From Ampelomyces quisqualis (lineage: Eukaryota; Ascomycota; Dothideomycetes; Pleosporales; Phaeosphaeriaceae): a DNA stretch of 64,000 nt. The translations under genes were made by a program, and so were the position numbers. The notes below the pieces were generated by a model that was given only the letters and a program-made list of their open reading frames with translations, did no database searches and was not told the origin of the DNA. This document shows, in pieces, positions 22,954 through 35,256 of the stretch. The DNA is taken from assembly GCA_018398575.1 (NCBI GenBank), contig JAGTXZ010000008.1, forward strand, positions 310,001 to 374,000, in the 5' to 3' direction. How positions within the stretch are numbered: position 1 is the stretch's first letter; every line of letters starts with the position of its first letter.

Positions 22954-25900
22954 TCAACAAGCCCTCACGGCACTACCTATCCCTCCCACCCCACCTCCCT
23001 CCGAAGCAAGCACATCTCCACACCTCGCGCAAACCTCATCCTCGGCCCGTCGAACATGGCGCCAACACCGCGGACACTTTTCGCCGCTGGGACTATGCAC
23101 GACGATGCGCGCGCCGCGCGCCAACCACCCCGCCGGACGTTCCGGGACGTCTTCTTCCTCGGGCGCCCATTTGGAGCCATACTCGTGCGCGTCACGACTC
23201 GCCTCGCCGCGTTCAGCACGTGGTGTGATGCAAAAGTCGGACACGACGAATAGAGCTGCGAGTTGGGTTTCGAGCGCGGCGGGGCAGCGGGGTGCGCTGG
23301 GTGTGTGGAAAGCGTCGAGGATGGCTTGTGTTGGGGTGTTTGGGGGTAGGGATAGGGTTACGCTTGATTCGATGGACGAGCCAATTTTTTTGGCGAGGCG
23401 GAGGCGTTCTTGCGCGAGCTTGATGGAGGTGGAGAGGGTGGAGATGGTGGTTGCTATGTTGTGCATGGGCGCTGCGGCTGGAGGGTTGGGAAGGGGGGAC
23501 CAGGTGGTGCGCGCGGGGTGGGGGGTGTTTTGTTGGAGAGGAGGGGGGACGTGGGCCCAGACTTCTTCGACGAGGAGAGGCGTTACTGGCGCGAGCATTT
23601 GGAGGAGGCTGTAGAAGATGCGACCGAGGGAGCGTTGGGTGGTTTGGCAATCTTGCTTGTTGCCCGTGTAGATTCGATCTTTGAGCGTTTCAAAGTAAAA
23701 GGCGGAGAGGTCGTTGGAAATGTACTTGTTCAGCGTGTTGATGCCCTTGAAGAATTCGTAGCGAGCATAGGAAGCGTGGACTTCGTGGCTGGTTTGTGCA
23801 AGGCGGTGCATGGCGAGACTATCGGCAAGATCGACGCTTTCTGGCTCTGGGGTGGTGAGCTCGGAGAAGGATGTGAAGTTTGGCTGACTTGAGGGCAGGG
23901 AGAAGATACCGAGTAGCCATTTGAAGGTGACGCGGTATTTGTGGAGGGCTTGATTGACAGACATCAAGACGGGCTGGCCAATGGTGACGTCTCGAGTGTA
24001 GTCGCTGCTCGCAGCCCACAGGCGAAGAGCATCGGAGCCCATGGCATCGTACGTCTCCGCGCCTGGTTTCGCTGTTGTTTCTACCCCTTTGCCTTTCTGC
24101 TTCTTGCGCTTCACGGGCGGGAGTAGTTCTCCAGACATGATTTGCATCGGAGAGATGACGTTGCCAAGTGACTTGCTCATCTTGCGGCCTTCGGAGTCGA
24201 GTGTGAAGCCATGTGTGATCAAAGTCTTGTAAGGAGGTTTGACGGCAGACTCAGCGTAAGGCTGGGTAGCGACGCATGTTAGCAGTGAAGACTGAAACCA
24301 ACCGCGGTGCTGATCAGTGCCTTCGAGGTACACATCCGCGACAGGCCGATCTGCTTGTGGTGGAAGTAAGGTCCAGCTAGAACCGCTATCGAACCACACA
24401 TCCATGGTATCTCTACCGCGAACATATGTGCCAGTAAGGTGCTCAGGCTTCCACGCGGGATCGTCCTGGGCATCGGTCCACCACGCGTCGATACCTCGCT
24501 CGTTGATTACCTTGATGATATGCTCAATGGTCTGAGAATCCATGGTTGCTTCAAGAGTGTCGCCTTCAACCTTGTATAGGGCGGGAATAGGCACGCCCCA
24601 GGCGCGTTGACGAGAGATGCACCACTGGCTTCGACCTTGAATGAAGCTCTCCAGGCGCGATCGGCCAGTTTCTGGGATGAAGTTGACATCTGCGATGGCC
24701 TTCATAGATGCATCCTTGATACTCTCTACATTCGCAAACCATTGCTCGGTAGCCCGCGTGATGACAGGTTGCTTTGTCCTCCAATCAATAGGATACTTGT
24801 GCCGATATACTTGCTTTCCACGGAGCAAGTCTAGTTTCTCAAGATAGTCGCATACAGCATTACTTCCCGTCTTCTTCTCGTCAGCGACCAGCAGACCTTC
24901 AAGTAGGGCGGGTTGTTCAGGAAACGCATCCTTGGTGAAAGCGCCTGCGTCGTCAATGGGAGCAAAAACTGGCAAACCAATAGTGTGGCAAACTTGATAG
25001 TCATCCATACCATGGCCGGCAGCGAGATGAACAAGTCCAGTACCAGACGAGTCGGTGACAAAGTCCGCATGAATGACAGACTGCAAACCGTGTGCTTTCT
25101 GGAACGGATTCTCGTACTGCAGATTTCCGGCAAGATCTGACCCTCGCAGCCCAGACAAGACGGTAGAGAGCTTCCGCTCTGATACCGCCTCATATTCTGG
25201 CACACGCGAGGCTGCAATAAGGATCAATTCGCCGCTGCCCTTCGAGTCCTTGACCACACAGTATTCCATGTCCCTATGCACGGCGATGGCGCTGTTCGCT
25301 GGCAGTGTCCAAGGAGTCGTAGTCCATATAACCACGCTGATATCGTTCCCGACACCCTCCAACGCTCCATTCCGAAGCTCGTCCGACACATGCACTGGGA
25401 ATCGCACGAAAGCAGCCAAGCTCTTATGCCCCTCGTCATATTCCAACTCCGCCTCCGCGAGCGCCGTCCTCGAGCTCGGACTCCAGTGCACCGGCTTGTT
25501 CTGCCTGTATATCAAGCCTTTCTCGAACATCGTCTTGAACACCTCGAGCTGCCTGATCTCGAATCCCCGCTCCATAGTCTTGTACGCATTGTCCCAGTCG
25601 CCCATGACGGCCCATTCCTTGAAACCGCGTTTCTGCTCTTCAATGGTACGGGTAGCTAGCTCGCGCGCAGCTTCGCGGACTGTGACGGGGCTTGTTTGCG
25701 TCGCGTCTTTCTTTTGCGCTTGGAGCGCTTTGATCTCGATGGGGAGGCCATGGCAGTCCCAGCCAGGGATGTACGAGACAGTTTTTCCTTGTGTGACTTG
25801 GTAGCGACAGATGATGTCCTTTGTGATCTTGTTCAGGGCGTGGCCAATGTGCAGCGGGCCGTTGGCGTACGGCGGGCCGTCGTGTAGTGTGAATGTCGGC

Positions 25901-26127
25901 GGTGTTGCATGACCTCCGTCGTCCGTCGGTATATCTTTGGCGCCAAGTCTAGCCTTTTTCAAGGCACTGAACCGCTCCGCACTCCGCTGCCACGAGTATA
26001 AGTCATCGGTGCAGCGCCGTAGATATTCTGCATTTGTAGCCGGCAGCGGTCGTGGTGGGAAGCTGGACTTGGGCAGTCGGAGCGTAGACGACCATGACGC
26101 GCGAAGGACACGCGTCGGAATTAGCAT
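22954..26127 (-). CDS. ISM1: isoleucyl-tRNA synthetase, mitochondrial
   Basis: Single exon, 1057 aa, class I aminoacyl-tRNA synthetase. The N-terminus (MLIPTRVLRASWSSTLRLPK) is a likely mitochondrial presequence. HIGH is at residues 93-96 within PPYANGPLHIGHALNK; the editing domain includes VVIWTTTPWTLPANSAIAVH; WFDSGSSWTLL precedes KMSKS at residues 649-653. The C-terminus has a bacterial-type Cys4 zinc motif (KCPRCWRHVRR, EVCARCGDVL), which fits the organellar/bacterial IleRS lineage rather than the cytosolic one. It charges mitochondrial tRNA-Ile. Start ATG at 26127; no intron is needed. Confidence 0.95.
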   Translation of the reverse strand: MLIPTRVLRASWSSTLRLPKSSFPPRPLPATNAEYLRRCTDDLYSWQRSAERFSALKKARLGAKDIPTDDGGHATPPTFTLHDGPPYANGPLHIGHALNKITKDIICRYQVTQGKTVSYIPGWDCHGLPIEIKALQAQKKDATQTSPVTVREAARELATRTIEEQKRGFKEWAVMGDWDNAYKTMERGFEIRQLEVFKTMFEKGLIYRQNKPVHWSPSSRTALAEAELEYDEGHKSLAAFVRFPVHVSDELRNGALEGVGNDISVVIWTTTPWTLPANSAIAVHRDMEYCVVKDSKGSGELILIAASRVPEYEAVSERKLSTVLSGLRGSDLAGNLQYENPFQKAHGLQSVIHADFVTDSSGTGLVHLAAGHGMDDYQVCHTIGLPVFAPIDDAGAFTKDAFPEQPALLEGLLVADEKKTGSNAVCDYLEKLDLLRGKQVYRHKYPIDWRTKQPVITRATEQWFANVESIKDASMKAIADVNFIPETGRSRLESFIQGRSQWCISRQRAWGVPIPALYKVEGDTLEATMDSQTIEHIIKVINERGIDAWWTDAQDDPAWKPEHLTGTYVRGRDTMDVWFDSGSSWTLLPPQADRPVADVYLEGTDQHRGWFQSSLLTCVATQPYAESAVKPPYKTLITHGFTLDSEGRKMSKSLGNVISPMQIMSGELLPPVKRKKQKGKGVETTAKPGAETYDAMGSDALRLWAASSDYTRDVTIGQPVLMSVNQALHKYRVTFKWLLGIFSLPSSQPNFTSFSELTTPEPESVDLADSLAMHRLAQTSHEVHASYARYEFFKGINTLNKYISNDLSAFYFETLKDRIYTGNKQDCQTTQRSLGRIFYSLLQMLAPVTPLLVEEVWAHVPPPLQQNTPHPARTTWSPLPNPPAAAPMHNIATTISTLSTSIKLAQERLRLAKKIGSSIESSVTLSLPPNTPTQAILDAFHTPSAPRCPAALETQLAALFVVSDFCITPRAERGEASRDAHEYGSKWAPEEEDVPERPAGWLARGARIVVHSPSGEKCPRCWRHVRRAEDEVCARCGDVLASEGGGVGGIGSAVRAC

Positions 26128-27061
26128 AATAGCATCATGAGTGGGTTGGCGGGCAATTGAAGCCGGGAAACCAAAGGGTCCTTTTTTTGAAGCTTGAGCG
26201 TCGTAGGTGAATTCTCGGGGATTAGCCGGAGTTAACTACCGGTACCGGTAGGCAGATGATCTGCACAAGAAGCAAGTCGTTCGTGATCGGACGAGCACAC
26301 GTCAAGAAAAGTATCGGGCAGCCTGACTACCTTCGAGGTGTAAGATGGGATCATCTGAAAGATCATAGTCCACTGTAGAGCAGACAAGGTATTTCTAGCA
26401 TGCTGTAGGTAAGCCTGTTAATATCTGTATCAATCCAATCATCATTATATTCGGTATAGGAACATAATCGACCATGTTAGATTCTGCATGCGATCTCTCG
26501 TGATCTTTTAATTGACAAAAATCTTGCTACAACCCGCAATAGACATGCGTATCTGCCATCAGAGGTCGGCGAAAGTGGCGGTGCTCTGGGGGCGCCTAGT
26601 TATTTCGCCGGGTGACTTGGAAGGCAAGGAGATTTCATTGCAATACGTTCTGCCGGATTTCGAGAGTGTTCGAAAACATAGCCACACAATGGCAGATATA
26701 ACTCTGAGGGTGACATGAAAGAGCTTTCAGTAAATCAGAAGCGGACCTATATCGCTTAAGCTCATATTACCCTTATCAATCAGCGCCCCTCCTCTTTGCT
26801 ATGAATATGGACCCTGTCGATATTCGCACACCAATCGCTCAGGCACATCTCGTATCAGCGCCTTCGTATGCTGACCAACATAAAACATCGAATTGTTTTC
26901 GCAGCGCCTCGATGTAATCGATATACTACTGAAGCTTAAAATGGCCTCAGGCATAGGATACTCTCACGGTCCAGCACCAGCTTTTACCGGAAGACCAGAG
27001 AATTTAGGAATATGACTACAGTACCAAAACAAAAACACCAGTCAAGTGGAAGTGAGGTGGA
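26128..27061. other. intergenic, 934 bp
   Basis: Promoter of ISM1 and 3' flank of the PHAF1-like gene. Moderately AT-rich, no gene supported. Confidence 0.5.
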
Positions 27062-28688
27062 TCAATAAACTGTCAATGAGCTCACAGCCCCATTCTTCAA
27101 CACCTCAAACACCATACCTGGAAAGCCGAAAAGCTCCACGTTGCCAACTTCTCCTGCACCTTCCACTATGCCACTTCCAGGGTTTGCAAATCTGCTCTTC
27201 TTGCTCGAACCCTCTTCCCACCCGCCGAGGAGCTCACAGCTACTACCAGGACTATCGCCCCAGCCCCGATTAAGAGCCATGCCACGTTGTTGAAGCCGCT
27301 CTTGCTCTTCGTTGTCGTAGTGCGGCTTGAAGACCTCTTTGAGCCTGCCCGATATGTCACCAAATCCCATCTCTGAGTTGAGCGGTTCTCTGTACATCGC
27401 TGACGGTACGTGCTCTAGCGTCCATCTGCTTCTCCTGTGTCGGTTGAATTGGTAAGATCCAGGTACGTTGCCGTGAAAGATGATCTTGACCACCGTCAAG
27501 TGATTTAACGGCTGTGTACCAAGTTCACCTTCCTCATGAAGGTCGGATTCCTTACGCTCGGCAGTCGGCGATGGAGGTGAGATTTGGGTTGGTTGCGAGA
27601 TCAGGAGATCGAAGCCGTGGTGGTAGTAGTTGTAGAAATGCTCGGCTGCGGCGATTTCACGTTCCTGCGCTTCAAGTGCAGCTTCGTCATCGTCTTCTAA
27701 GTCATCTCCAGGATCTGAGCCGATGGCCGAGCCGCGATCCGAATCAAGCATATCATCAGATGTCAGTCCTGGCGATATATCAGAGGCATCGCTTGTTCTT
27801 CGATCTTTGTGTATCGACAGCCTGTGGTCGTTCTTGTGGTAGATAGAGTCAGGGGCACCTAGTTCCATGATAAGATCCTGAGGGGTTGTCTCACTGAGAA
27901 CGATCCAGAATGGCGGATTGAAACGCCTCACGATCTCGATCCGCCCCTCACCGTGAATCTTCACGATTTCGACCTCATCTGGCCCCCCTTCTCTACCTTT
28001 GCCTGCCAGAGCTAGCGATCGTGGATTCGATGGTATTGCTGTGAAAAGTGTTCCGCGAGCCTTCTGCCATGACTCACCATGGAATATTGCCATGGATGTG
28101 GCAGGTCCAGTAGCGGTTGAGGACAGTAACGAGATAAAGTCTTTTTTTGGTGAGTAGGCTGCATGCTGAACTGGAAAGTTGAAAGCCACGCCTGGGTATG
28201 AAAGATTGTAGGTGCCTGTAGCATCTGCATCCTCGGAGCTTGGTGGTATGTATTCACCGCCATACGTCGGTCCCAGCAATTTGTCGTACACGTGTCTGAA
28301 GCGCGGTCCTGGTGAAGCCCTTGTCAAGGGGTTCTGGCCCTCTGCTGGCTTGTAAACCTCAATGTCCTTATACATCAGTCTGGCCTTTGCGAAGTCCAGG
28401 ACTTCTATCAACCGTAACCGCTGATCTGGTCCGTCGAATTGTAGTCGTAAGCCGTTGTCGGGCAAGACGAGCTGTATGGGAGAAGCGATCGGTCGCAGGT
28501 CGTCGTGATAGAGCTGGAATCGAGGATATGCCTTAACTTCCGCCTTGATGGTCGTCAGGACATCGTGGAGGGAGCAACCCAGCGCTGTAAGACAATGAGC
28601 TAAGCGCCTCCAAGGCTAGAGATTTGGTCTACACACTCATGAACCCGACGCCGCGCCCCGGCTGTAACTGCATACTGCCTTCCTCCAT
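27062..28688 (-). CDS. PHAF1/UPF0183 family protein
   Basis: Two-exon model, 524 aa: exons 28688-28637 and 28584-27062, intron 52 nt. The splice joins MEEGSMQLQPGRGVGFM to TLGCSLHDVLTTIKAEVKAY, matching the start of the UPF0183 (human C16orf70/PHAF1) family: a PGRG-GF opening, SLHDVL, then DNGLRLQFDGPDQRLRLIEV. Further family-like blocks are LLGPTYGGEYIPP, YPGVAFNFPV and LTVVKIIFHGNVPGSYQFNRH. A Ser/Asp/Glu-rich insert (about residues 290-350) is a fungal extra. The mammalian protein binds phosphoinositide-marked phagophores; a similar trafficking or autophagy role here is inference. Confidence 0.85.
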
Positions 28689-29326
28689 CTTGAGCCCCGT
28701 GGGTAATACCAGATGTGCGGTGGAGTCGTGTACTGTGTTGGTAGCCTATTCACGAATGTCGGCTGCTGAAGCCTGGACAGACGCGTGCTTTGTCCACGTG
28801 AACAGCATGCAGCGAACGGTAGGGCAGGTAGTTGCAAGCACAGATGTGGCAGTCACCTGACGGACTTTATGAAGCGTCACCACTCAAGCTTTCCCATCGA
28901 CGCGTTAGGGTGTGGGAACGCGTGTCCCACCAGGGACATCAAGGACATAAGGACTGGAGCCTGGAGGGGTGGTGGGGCGTGCCGATGAAGACAGTAGACC
29001 TGTGATAAAGCACTGTCGTTAACCTAGATAGAGTCGGCGTACACTACAAATTCACAAGCCGATATGCCGGCATCTCTGAATGCATAGAAAATCGGCACGG
29101 ATGTCTGTCAAGCAGGCGTCGTGGTGTTGTAGAGCTCAGCGTTGGACTGAGGGCAGCTCGGCACTAGGTAGCGTTGAGGCTAAGCTCCATGCGTCTGCGC
29201 CTTCCCGGGGTGGTCCCTGCAATGCTTGGCGCGTAAACAATGCTACCTGTTGTTGTGCTGCACAAACATGGAACGACATCACTAACAACAGGTTCTACAC
29301 CACCAAGTCTTACCCACGACGTCGCC
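28689..29326. promoter_or_regulatory. divergent promoter region, PHAF1-like gene / kinesin-5
   Basis: 638 bp between two start codons that point outward. No TATA box or tandem operator is clear. Confidence 0.4.
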
Positions 29327-32300
29327 ATGTCTGGTCTTCCTCGGCCAGGAATGCCGCCAGTCAAGCGCACAACATCCACAATGCGCCCACCAGCGGCACG
29401 ACCGAACCTGATGTCGCGAGGCCGCTCTGCCACTCCCGCACTGGACGGGCGTACGTCGCGAGCAGAGTCTGTAGCTTCGTCCAGAGCACCGCGATCGTCG
29501 CCCCTCAAACGGAAAGAGCGCGAATTCGAGCATGATGGCTTCGAGACGAATATCAACGTTGTCGTTCGATGTCGAGGCCGCAATGATCGCGAAGTGCGCG
29601 AGAACAGCGGTGTTGTAGTTTTGACAAATGGCATCAAGGGCTCGACTGTGGAACTCTCGATGGGTTCAAACACGCTCAGCAACAAGTCGTACCAATTCGA
29701 CAAAGTCTTCTCACCGGCGGCCGACCAGAATATGGTCTTCGACGAAGTGGTATCACCAATTCTCGACGAGGTAGGCATGGCCAGGGCCCCAAGCCCTAGA
29801 CGTGACTGACAGGGGACCAGGTTCTGAACGGCTTCAACTGCACCATTTTCGCATACGGCCAGACTGGTACAGGAAAAACCTACACTATGACTGGTGACAT
29901 TTCAGATGTCCTCCCACTCCCCGACGCTGCTGGCATCATCCCGCGCGTCCTATCCGCGCTCTTCTCCCGACTCGAAGCAGACGAAACAGAGAGCTCCGTT
30001 AAATGCTCCTTCATCGAACTGTACAACGAAGAGCTGCGCGATTTGTTTTCCACGGATGACACAATCAAGCTGAAGATCTTCGAGGACAACAGCAAAAAGG
30101 GCCATAGCACCACCCTGGTCCAGGGTATGGAGGAGTGCCACTTGAAGACGGCCGCACATGGCATTCAGCTCTTACGGGAGGGAAGCCACAAGCGCCAAGT
30201 TGCTGCGACAAAGTGCAACGACCTCAGCTCCCGAAGTCATACCGTCTTCACCATCATGGTCTACACCAAGCGCGTATCGGAGGATGGCCAGGAATACCTC
30301 AGTGCTGGCAAGCTCAATCTCGTAGACCTTGCGGGAAGTGAGAACATCCAACGCAGTGGCGCTGAGAACAAGCGCGCTGCGGAGGCCGGTTTAATCAACA
30401 AAAGCTTGCTCACACTCGGCCGCGTTATCAACGCCCTAGTTGAACGCGGCTCGCACATTCCCTACCGCGAGTCGAAGCTTACACGTTTACTGCAAGACTC
30501 ACTTGGTGGACGAACAAAGACTTGCATCATCGCTACCTTATCGCCAGCAAAGAGCAACCTCGAAGAAACGATATCGACCTTGGACTACGCGTTCCGAGCC
30601 AAGAACATCCGCAATAAGCCTCAGGTTAACCAAGCCATCAACAAGAAGACTCTTTTGAAAGAGTTCACCGCGGAGATTGAGAAGCTCAAGAGCGAACTCA
30701 TTGCAACCCGCCAGCGCAACGGTGTCTACCTGACTCAAGAGAACTACGAGGAGATTACAACAATCAGCGAGTCAAGACGGATTCTTAGCGAGGAGCAGCG
30801 CGACAAGCTTGAGACAATGGAGGCTAACCTGCGAACCAAGGTCGAAGATCTCTTCAAACTGACCACAAACTTCCAGACCCTGAAGAAAGACAACGAGCAA
30901 ACTCAACTAGCACTAGACGGCACGAAAGGCATCCTTGAGAAGACCGAGATCGTTCTAGAACACACACGCCAGAATCTCACCGAGGAATCTGAGCTACGAA
31001 AGGCTCACCAGAAGACAGAGAATGCGCTAGCGGAGATTGGACAGGACATGATATCGACGCTGGGCAAGACAACATCGCACATTGATGGACTGCGGTCCAA
31101 GATTCGCAGAAAGTCAGAGCTACAATCCCAGAATCGCCGAAACTGGACTTCATCGCAGACGACTGTTCTGGATACCACCCGCCTGGTGGAGGATCGCATC
31201 GAGGACTTCCAGCAACAGCAAGAGCAGCTGATGGCCTCGCTTTCCGATCGCATGCAAGTGTTTGTTCGGGATGAGCTTGACAAGCTTGGTGCTTCCCAGT
31301 CGTTCTTACAGGAGAAAATGAAAGCATACCAGGTGTCAGAGCAGGAGGTTAACGAACAAACTGCAAAGTCTCGCGACGATATGAACAACGTACTCGAGGA
31401 GATCAAGACATTGCGAGAAGATGTGAAGCAGAAGATTGGTGCTGGCCTGGACGAGCTTTCTGGTGCAGCGGAAACCATATCGGCAAGCATCATTACAGAG
31501 CTGGAGGCGTTTCACACACAAGTGCATTCTTCGTATGCCTCATTGGGCCGCGATTTCAAAACTACTTTCGACGACCTTGTAAAGGACCTCAACGAGCAGC
31601 AAGCCGAGAATGAACGCTTGCACCAAGAAGTTTTGAATGCAAACGCAGCACTGGTCAAGGCGAACAAAACCTCTCAAGGCCAAATAGCCCACATCCTCGA
31701 TGATGAGAAGCACAAGGCAGCCGAAGAACGCCAACGAATGTTATCGCAAATCACCGCACTTGTTTGCGCGACGGCCGATGCGCAGGAGATAAGGCTCAAT
31801 GAGAAAATGGCAGGTGTGAGCGAAGAGATTGGTGCGGCCAGTACAGCATTCGAGGCGAAGCAAGAGACATATACCGAAGGCATTAATGCTTGGTCTGCCA
31901 AGTCGCAAGACATTCTCTCCGGCGTCTCGAAGTCAAGGGACGCGGTCAAGACCAAGATCAAATCAGACTTTGCAGTCGCGACCCAGCACTCCACGTCGAT
32001 CAAGGACACCACAACGTCGGTCCACGCCAGCACTGTCAAAACAGTTGAAGCACAAATGGCACATCTCGACACGCAGCTCCAATCTCTTGATGATATCGTC
32101 GCACAGATTCGCGAGCAGAACAACACACACCATGTTGCCCACACGACTTCACTTGCCGCACTCTCGTCCACCGTGCAGGCATCATACTCCAGTATCGGCG
32201 AACACCTTTCCTCCTCATTTGACCGTGTTCAATCTCTGGATGCTGACGTGGCGGAGCAAGCGGATACTCTGAAGGGTACTTTGCCATCTCTTAATGCGGA

Positions 32301-32928
32301 CGCCGACATTCGCGCACCCCTCCATGAGCTTCGCGACAACATTGGCTCACAGAACCTTATCGAATATAATCCGACTGGAGAGACCCCTCAACGAGTCTCC
32401 TACCAGATTCCTACCAACCTTCCTCGAACCGAAAGCCATGAGAGCCTCCTCTCTCGACTTCGTGATCGCCCGACTACGTCCGACACCAACACTTCGCGTA
32501 GTCCTTCGAAACAGCCCATCTTCAACGACACAACAAACACGCTTCCGTCACCGACCGACATGTTCAAACTCAGTACTACCGCTAGGCCCAACTTCTCTCG
32601 CTCTGTCAGTGCGAGCTCCCACGCCCACACCATCACCCTTGGTACTACATCACTGCGCGAGCTAGATGTTAACGTCGTGGCGCAGGACTCTCACACTCAA
32701 CCTCTCCCTCTCGTCTCCCTATCTTCAGACAGCATGGTCATGGCCGCGCCGCCGAACAAAAAGCAGCGTGCAAACGGCGATGATGGCAGTAAGCTGCCGA
32801 TGAAGAAGATGCGAAAGACAGTAGCGGGTATAGCGGATAGAGAGAATTTGAGCATCACAAATTTCGCCAATAGCGTGGGTCCCGGGGTTGCGGGCGTGAG
32901 GAGGCTGAGAAGTCACGGCAGTCAGTGA
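29327..32928 (+). CDS. bimC: kinesin-5 (BimC/Cut7/Eg5-type) mitotic motor
   Basis: Two-exon model, 1183 aa: exons 29327-29770 and 29821-32928, intron 50 nt. After a basic, disordered N-terminal extension of about 74 residues comes the motor: NINVVVRCRGRN, P-loop GQTGTGKT (161-168), switch I NDLSSRSH (281-288), switch II DLAGSE (317-322), and YRESKLTRLLQDSLGG. A neck and long coiled coil follow. The tail holds a bimC box (ETPQRVSY, Thr at residue 1003 followed by Pro), the Cdk1 site used for spindle targeting in this family. Homotetrameric plus-end motor that crosslinks and slides spindle microtubules. The start at 29327 gives MSGLPRPGMPPVKR; upstream codons are open but lack a good ATG context. 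Confidence 0.94.
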
Positions 32929-33533
32929 AGGACGAGTGTCGCAGACTCTGGAGGATCTTTGTTATTAGCAATTTTCTGAACTCGCTCATGTCCACATGCA
33001 TTGCCTAGGCGTTTGGCGCAATTACTGGATCAGTCAGAGTTTTGAGACTGGCGAAGAGCACTCCCCGTGGCTTTGGTTCACGGCGGCGTAACCGAATCAA
33101 TTCACCTCTTCATTGTAATATTTCTTACAAATACCTGCTATACATGCACTGCTGCCCGCAATTCCACGTTAGTCTTGACTGTTTTAATTTCCAGCCACAA
33201 TTGCCGCTATGCATTCGCGATTCCTACCCTACGTCACCTCTGCCGATGTTCGTTGACGACCCCCGCGCTTCGCTCACGCAAAGCGCGGCTACAAATCCTG
33301 TTTGCTAGGTCCCTATAACAGAGGCGTGTCACTGGGCGTTGAAGGCGGACCACCCAGACCCCGGGGCCTTTTGTCCTCGCAATTCCGGTAGAGGTAATAA
33401 CCAGTACACGAGAGAGAGAGTGTGTGTGTGTGATTTCGCCTCATCACCGAGTTCCGAGAAGAATATGTGTACTGAAGCACCGTTCATTTGATGAGTGAAT
33501 ATGATTTCCTGCCTAGACACGCTCGTGCAGTTT
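32929..33533. other. intergenic, 605 bp
   Basis: 3' flank of kinesin-5. It contains a compound microsatellite near 33410-33432. No gene. Confidence 0.5.
33410..33432. repeat. compound (GA)n(GT)n microsatellite
   Basis: An alternating GA run switches directly into a TG run in the sequence. Confidence 0.85.
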
Positions 33534-34256
33534 TTATTTTGCTATCAAAGCGCATGCCAGCTCTGTTCCCATGGACTGGCAATGCTTGTTAAGTCCGTCC
33601 TTTGTCGGAACGTGTAGCCTCGCATGTGTTGTGCATTGAACAGTTGGGGGCAGTAGGTCATGTTTCGCTGCGACATCGCTCGTGAGCACAGATGGATCTG
33701 TGTGCGTGTACATGAATTTTGTCTCAGGTTGGCCTGGTGGTTGTCGTGGCATAGTTGCATACGTCTGCCGCGGTGTTATCACTGGCAGTGGCAGTGGCGT
33801 CGTGTAGGAATTTTGAGCAGGTGCTTCATCTTCAGGGCTCATGCTAGGGACTATGCAGTCAGACGCGTTCCGGCGGGATGCTTGTTTCGATTTGTGCGTG
33901 TTGGTGATGTGGATAATTCTTGTAATGGCGAACAGGGGAGATGGGTTGTAGACTGCTGCTGTAGGTAGTGGCTTGGGGAGGCCGGTTAGGTACGGTACGT
34001 CTTGTTGTGCAATTACAAGTGGCGGTGTAGCTGTGAATGCAGTTATTTTTCCAGTGCATATGTCAACTCAGTGGCATTTGTAGCAGGCATTAAGAACTTG
34101 CAGATGACTTATTGTGTGGCTTGGTGTAGTTGATGCCATGGCCCATACCCCAGTGTGGGTTCGGCCGAAGCCGACCAAGCAGTCCCACTCATCAATCTGA
34201 TATTTATGATATGCTGTTGACTGATTCCATAGCTGGGTAGCTAGTGCAGCAAACAT
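33534..34256 (-). CDS. possible small protein gene, structure unresolved
   Basis: A frame without stops runs on the minus strand from about 34040 to 33534 (roughly 169 codons, Pro/Thr-rich, ending ELACALIAK). Its first ATG is at 33842, where it reads MSPEDEAPAQNSYTTPLPL. The open part before that ATG is protein-like (AQQDVPYLTGLPKPLPT) and begins near a CACAG acceptor. An upstream exon could start at 34256 (MFAALATQLWNQSTAYHKY), but I cannot place the donor with confidence. No family is recognised. It could be a chance open frame. Confidence 0.3.
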
Positions 34257-34710
34257 GTTTGTGTCGTGGATGAAGTGGTAGATGCCACGAGCAGCCAGAG
34301 CCCTAGGCAGTCATAACAGAGTACAGTCCCAGCATTGCGGAATTGGGCTCCGCTACCAAGCTGCTGTGTATATGTGTCATACTGGTGAAAATATGCAGTT
34401 GCGCTTTACTCGGTCGACGTGGCCAGGCTCATGTGAGTCGGCCAATCGACCAAATTACCAAACGGACGCAAACCTCTGGGCTTTTATGCCATTGACGGCA
34501 AACGATCAACTCTGCGAATGGTCTCAGATCAATGAAATATAACTTTGTCAGACCGGCGCTGGTTTAATGATTTGCTCTGATTCCCATAGGATTGAAGTTT
34601 GATCGTACAGCTGCGCGTACCTGTCCATTCTAGTGTGGCGAGAATTCGTTGCATGGGCACTGTCGACATATCCCTTGATGGGGGGTACATGCCGACAGAT
34701 CCCCTAGAGA
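34257..34710. other. intergenic, 454 bp
   Basis: Nothing supported. Confidence 0.4.
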
Positions 34711-35256
34711 CTAAGACCCATCGCTTTTAGAGTGTCTCGAGTCGTATTCCAGCTTCGTGTTGTTCGTGCCCGAATGGGCAGCCCTATGCTGATCGAGTTT
34801 GGGAAATTCTTCAAGGCTCCTGTCAAGCAATTTCATGGTCTCTACGTAGGCCTTCGAGGGGACGGCATCTGGGTCGACGACAAGTAAGGCTGGTGGATCA
34901 ACATGGATTGGCTTGAAATTTGCCAATTCTTTCTGAGTATCGACAAGGCGATCCTCCTGTTTCAGGATGTCAGGACTCTGAACTTGCATGCGCGATCCCA
35001 TCCGAGAATTTGTCTGCCAGTATTTTGCGACGTACTCTTTCCACCTGTTCGTCGCTGAGTGCGTGAGTAGGCTGGTTCTCCAATCGCAAAGTGCGCTCAC
35101 GCAAGTTCCGGAAATACACCTCTGTTATATGCATGAACTGGTGGCTGTTGACCGTTAGCCACTATAACTCACATCACTCCATACAGCAACTCACTACCAT
35201 GATGCGATATGCTCAAAAGACTGATTGATCTTCTGCAGTTGGAAAGACAAAGACAT
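34711..35256 (-). CDS. small hypothetical protein, three exons
   Basis: Reconstructed as 137 aa from exons 35256-35198, 35144-35036 and 34956-34711; introns 53 nt (GGCTAAC branch) and 79 nt (GTACGT donor, CTGAC branch, CAG acceptor). The protein begins MSLSFQLQKINQSFEHIAS, continues HITEVYFRNLRERTLRLENQ and ALSDEQVEREDRLVDTQKE, then KPIHVDPPALLVVDPDAVPS and a helical YVETMKLLDRSLEEFPKLDQ. The composition is charged and helical with no signal peptide. No family is recognised. Three independent frame-preserving junctions make it more than a chance open frame, although it lies at the edge of the gene-poor block. Confidence 0.55.

Noticed and set aside
31674..32171. Minus-strand frames opposite the kinesin coiled coil
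   Set aside because: Composition mirrors the sense repeats; the kinesin-5 frame is unambiguous.
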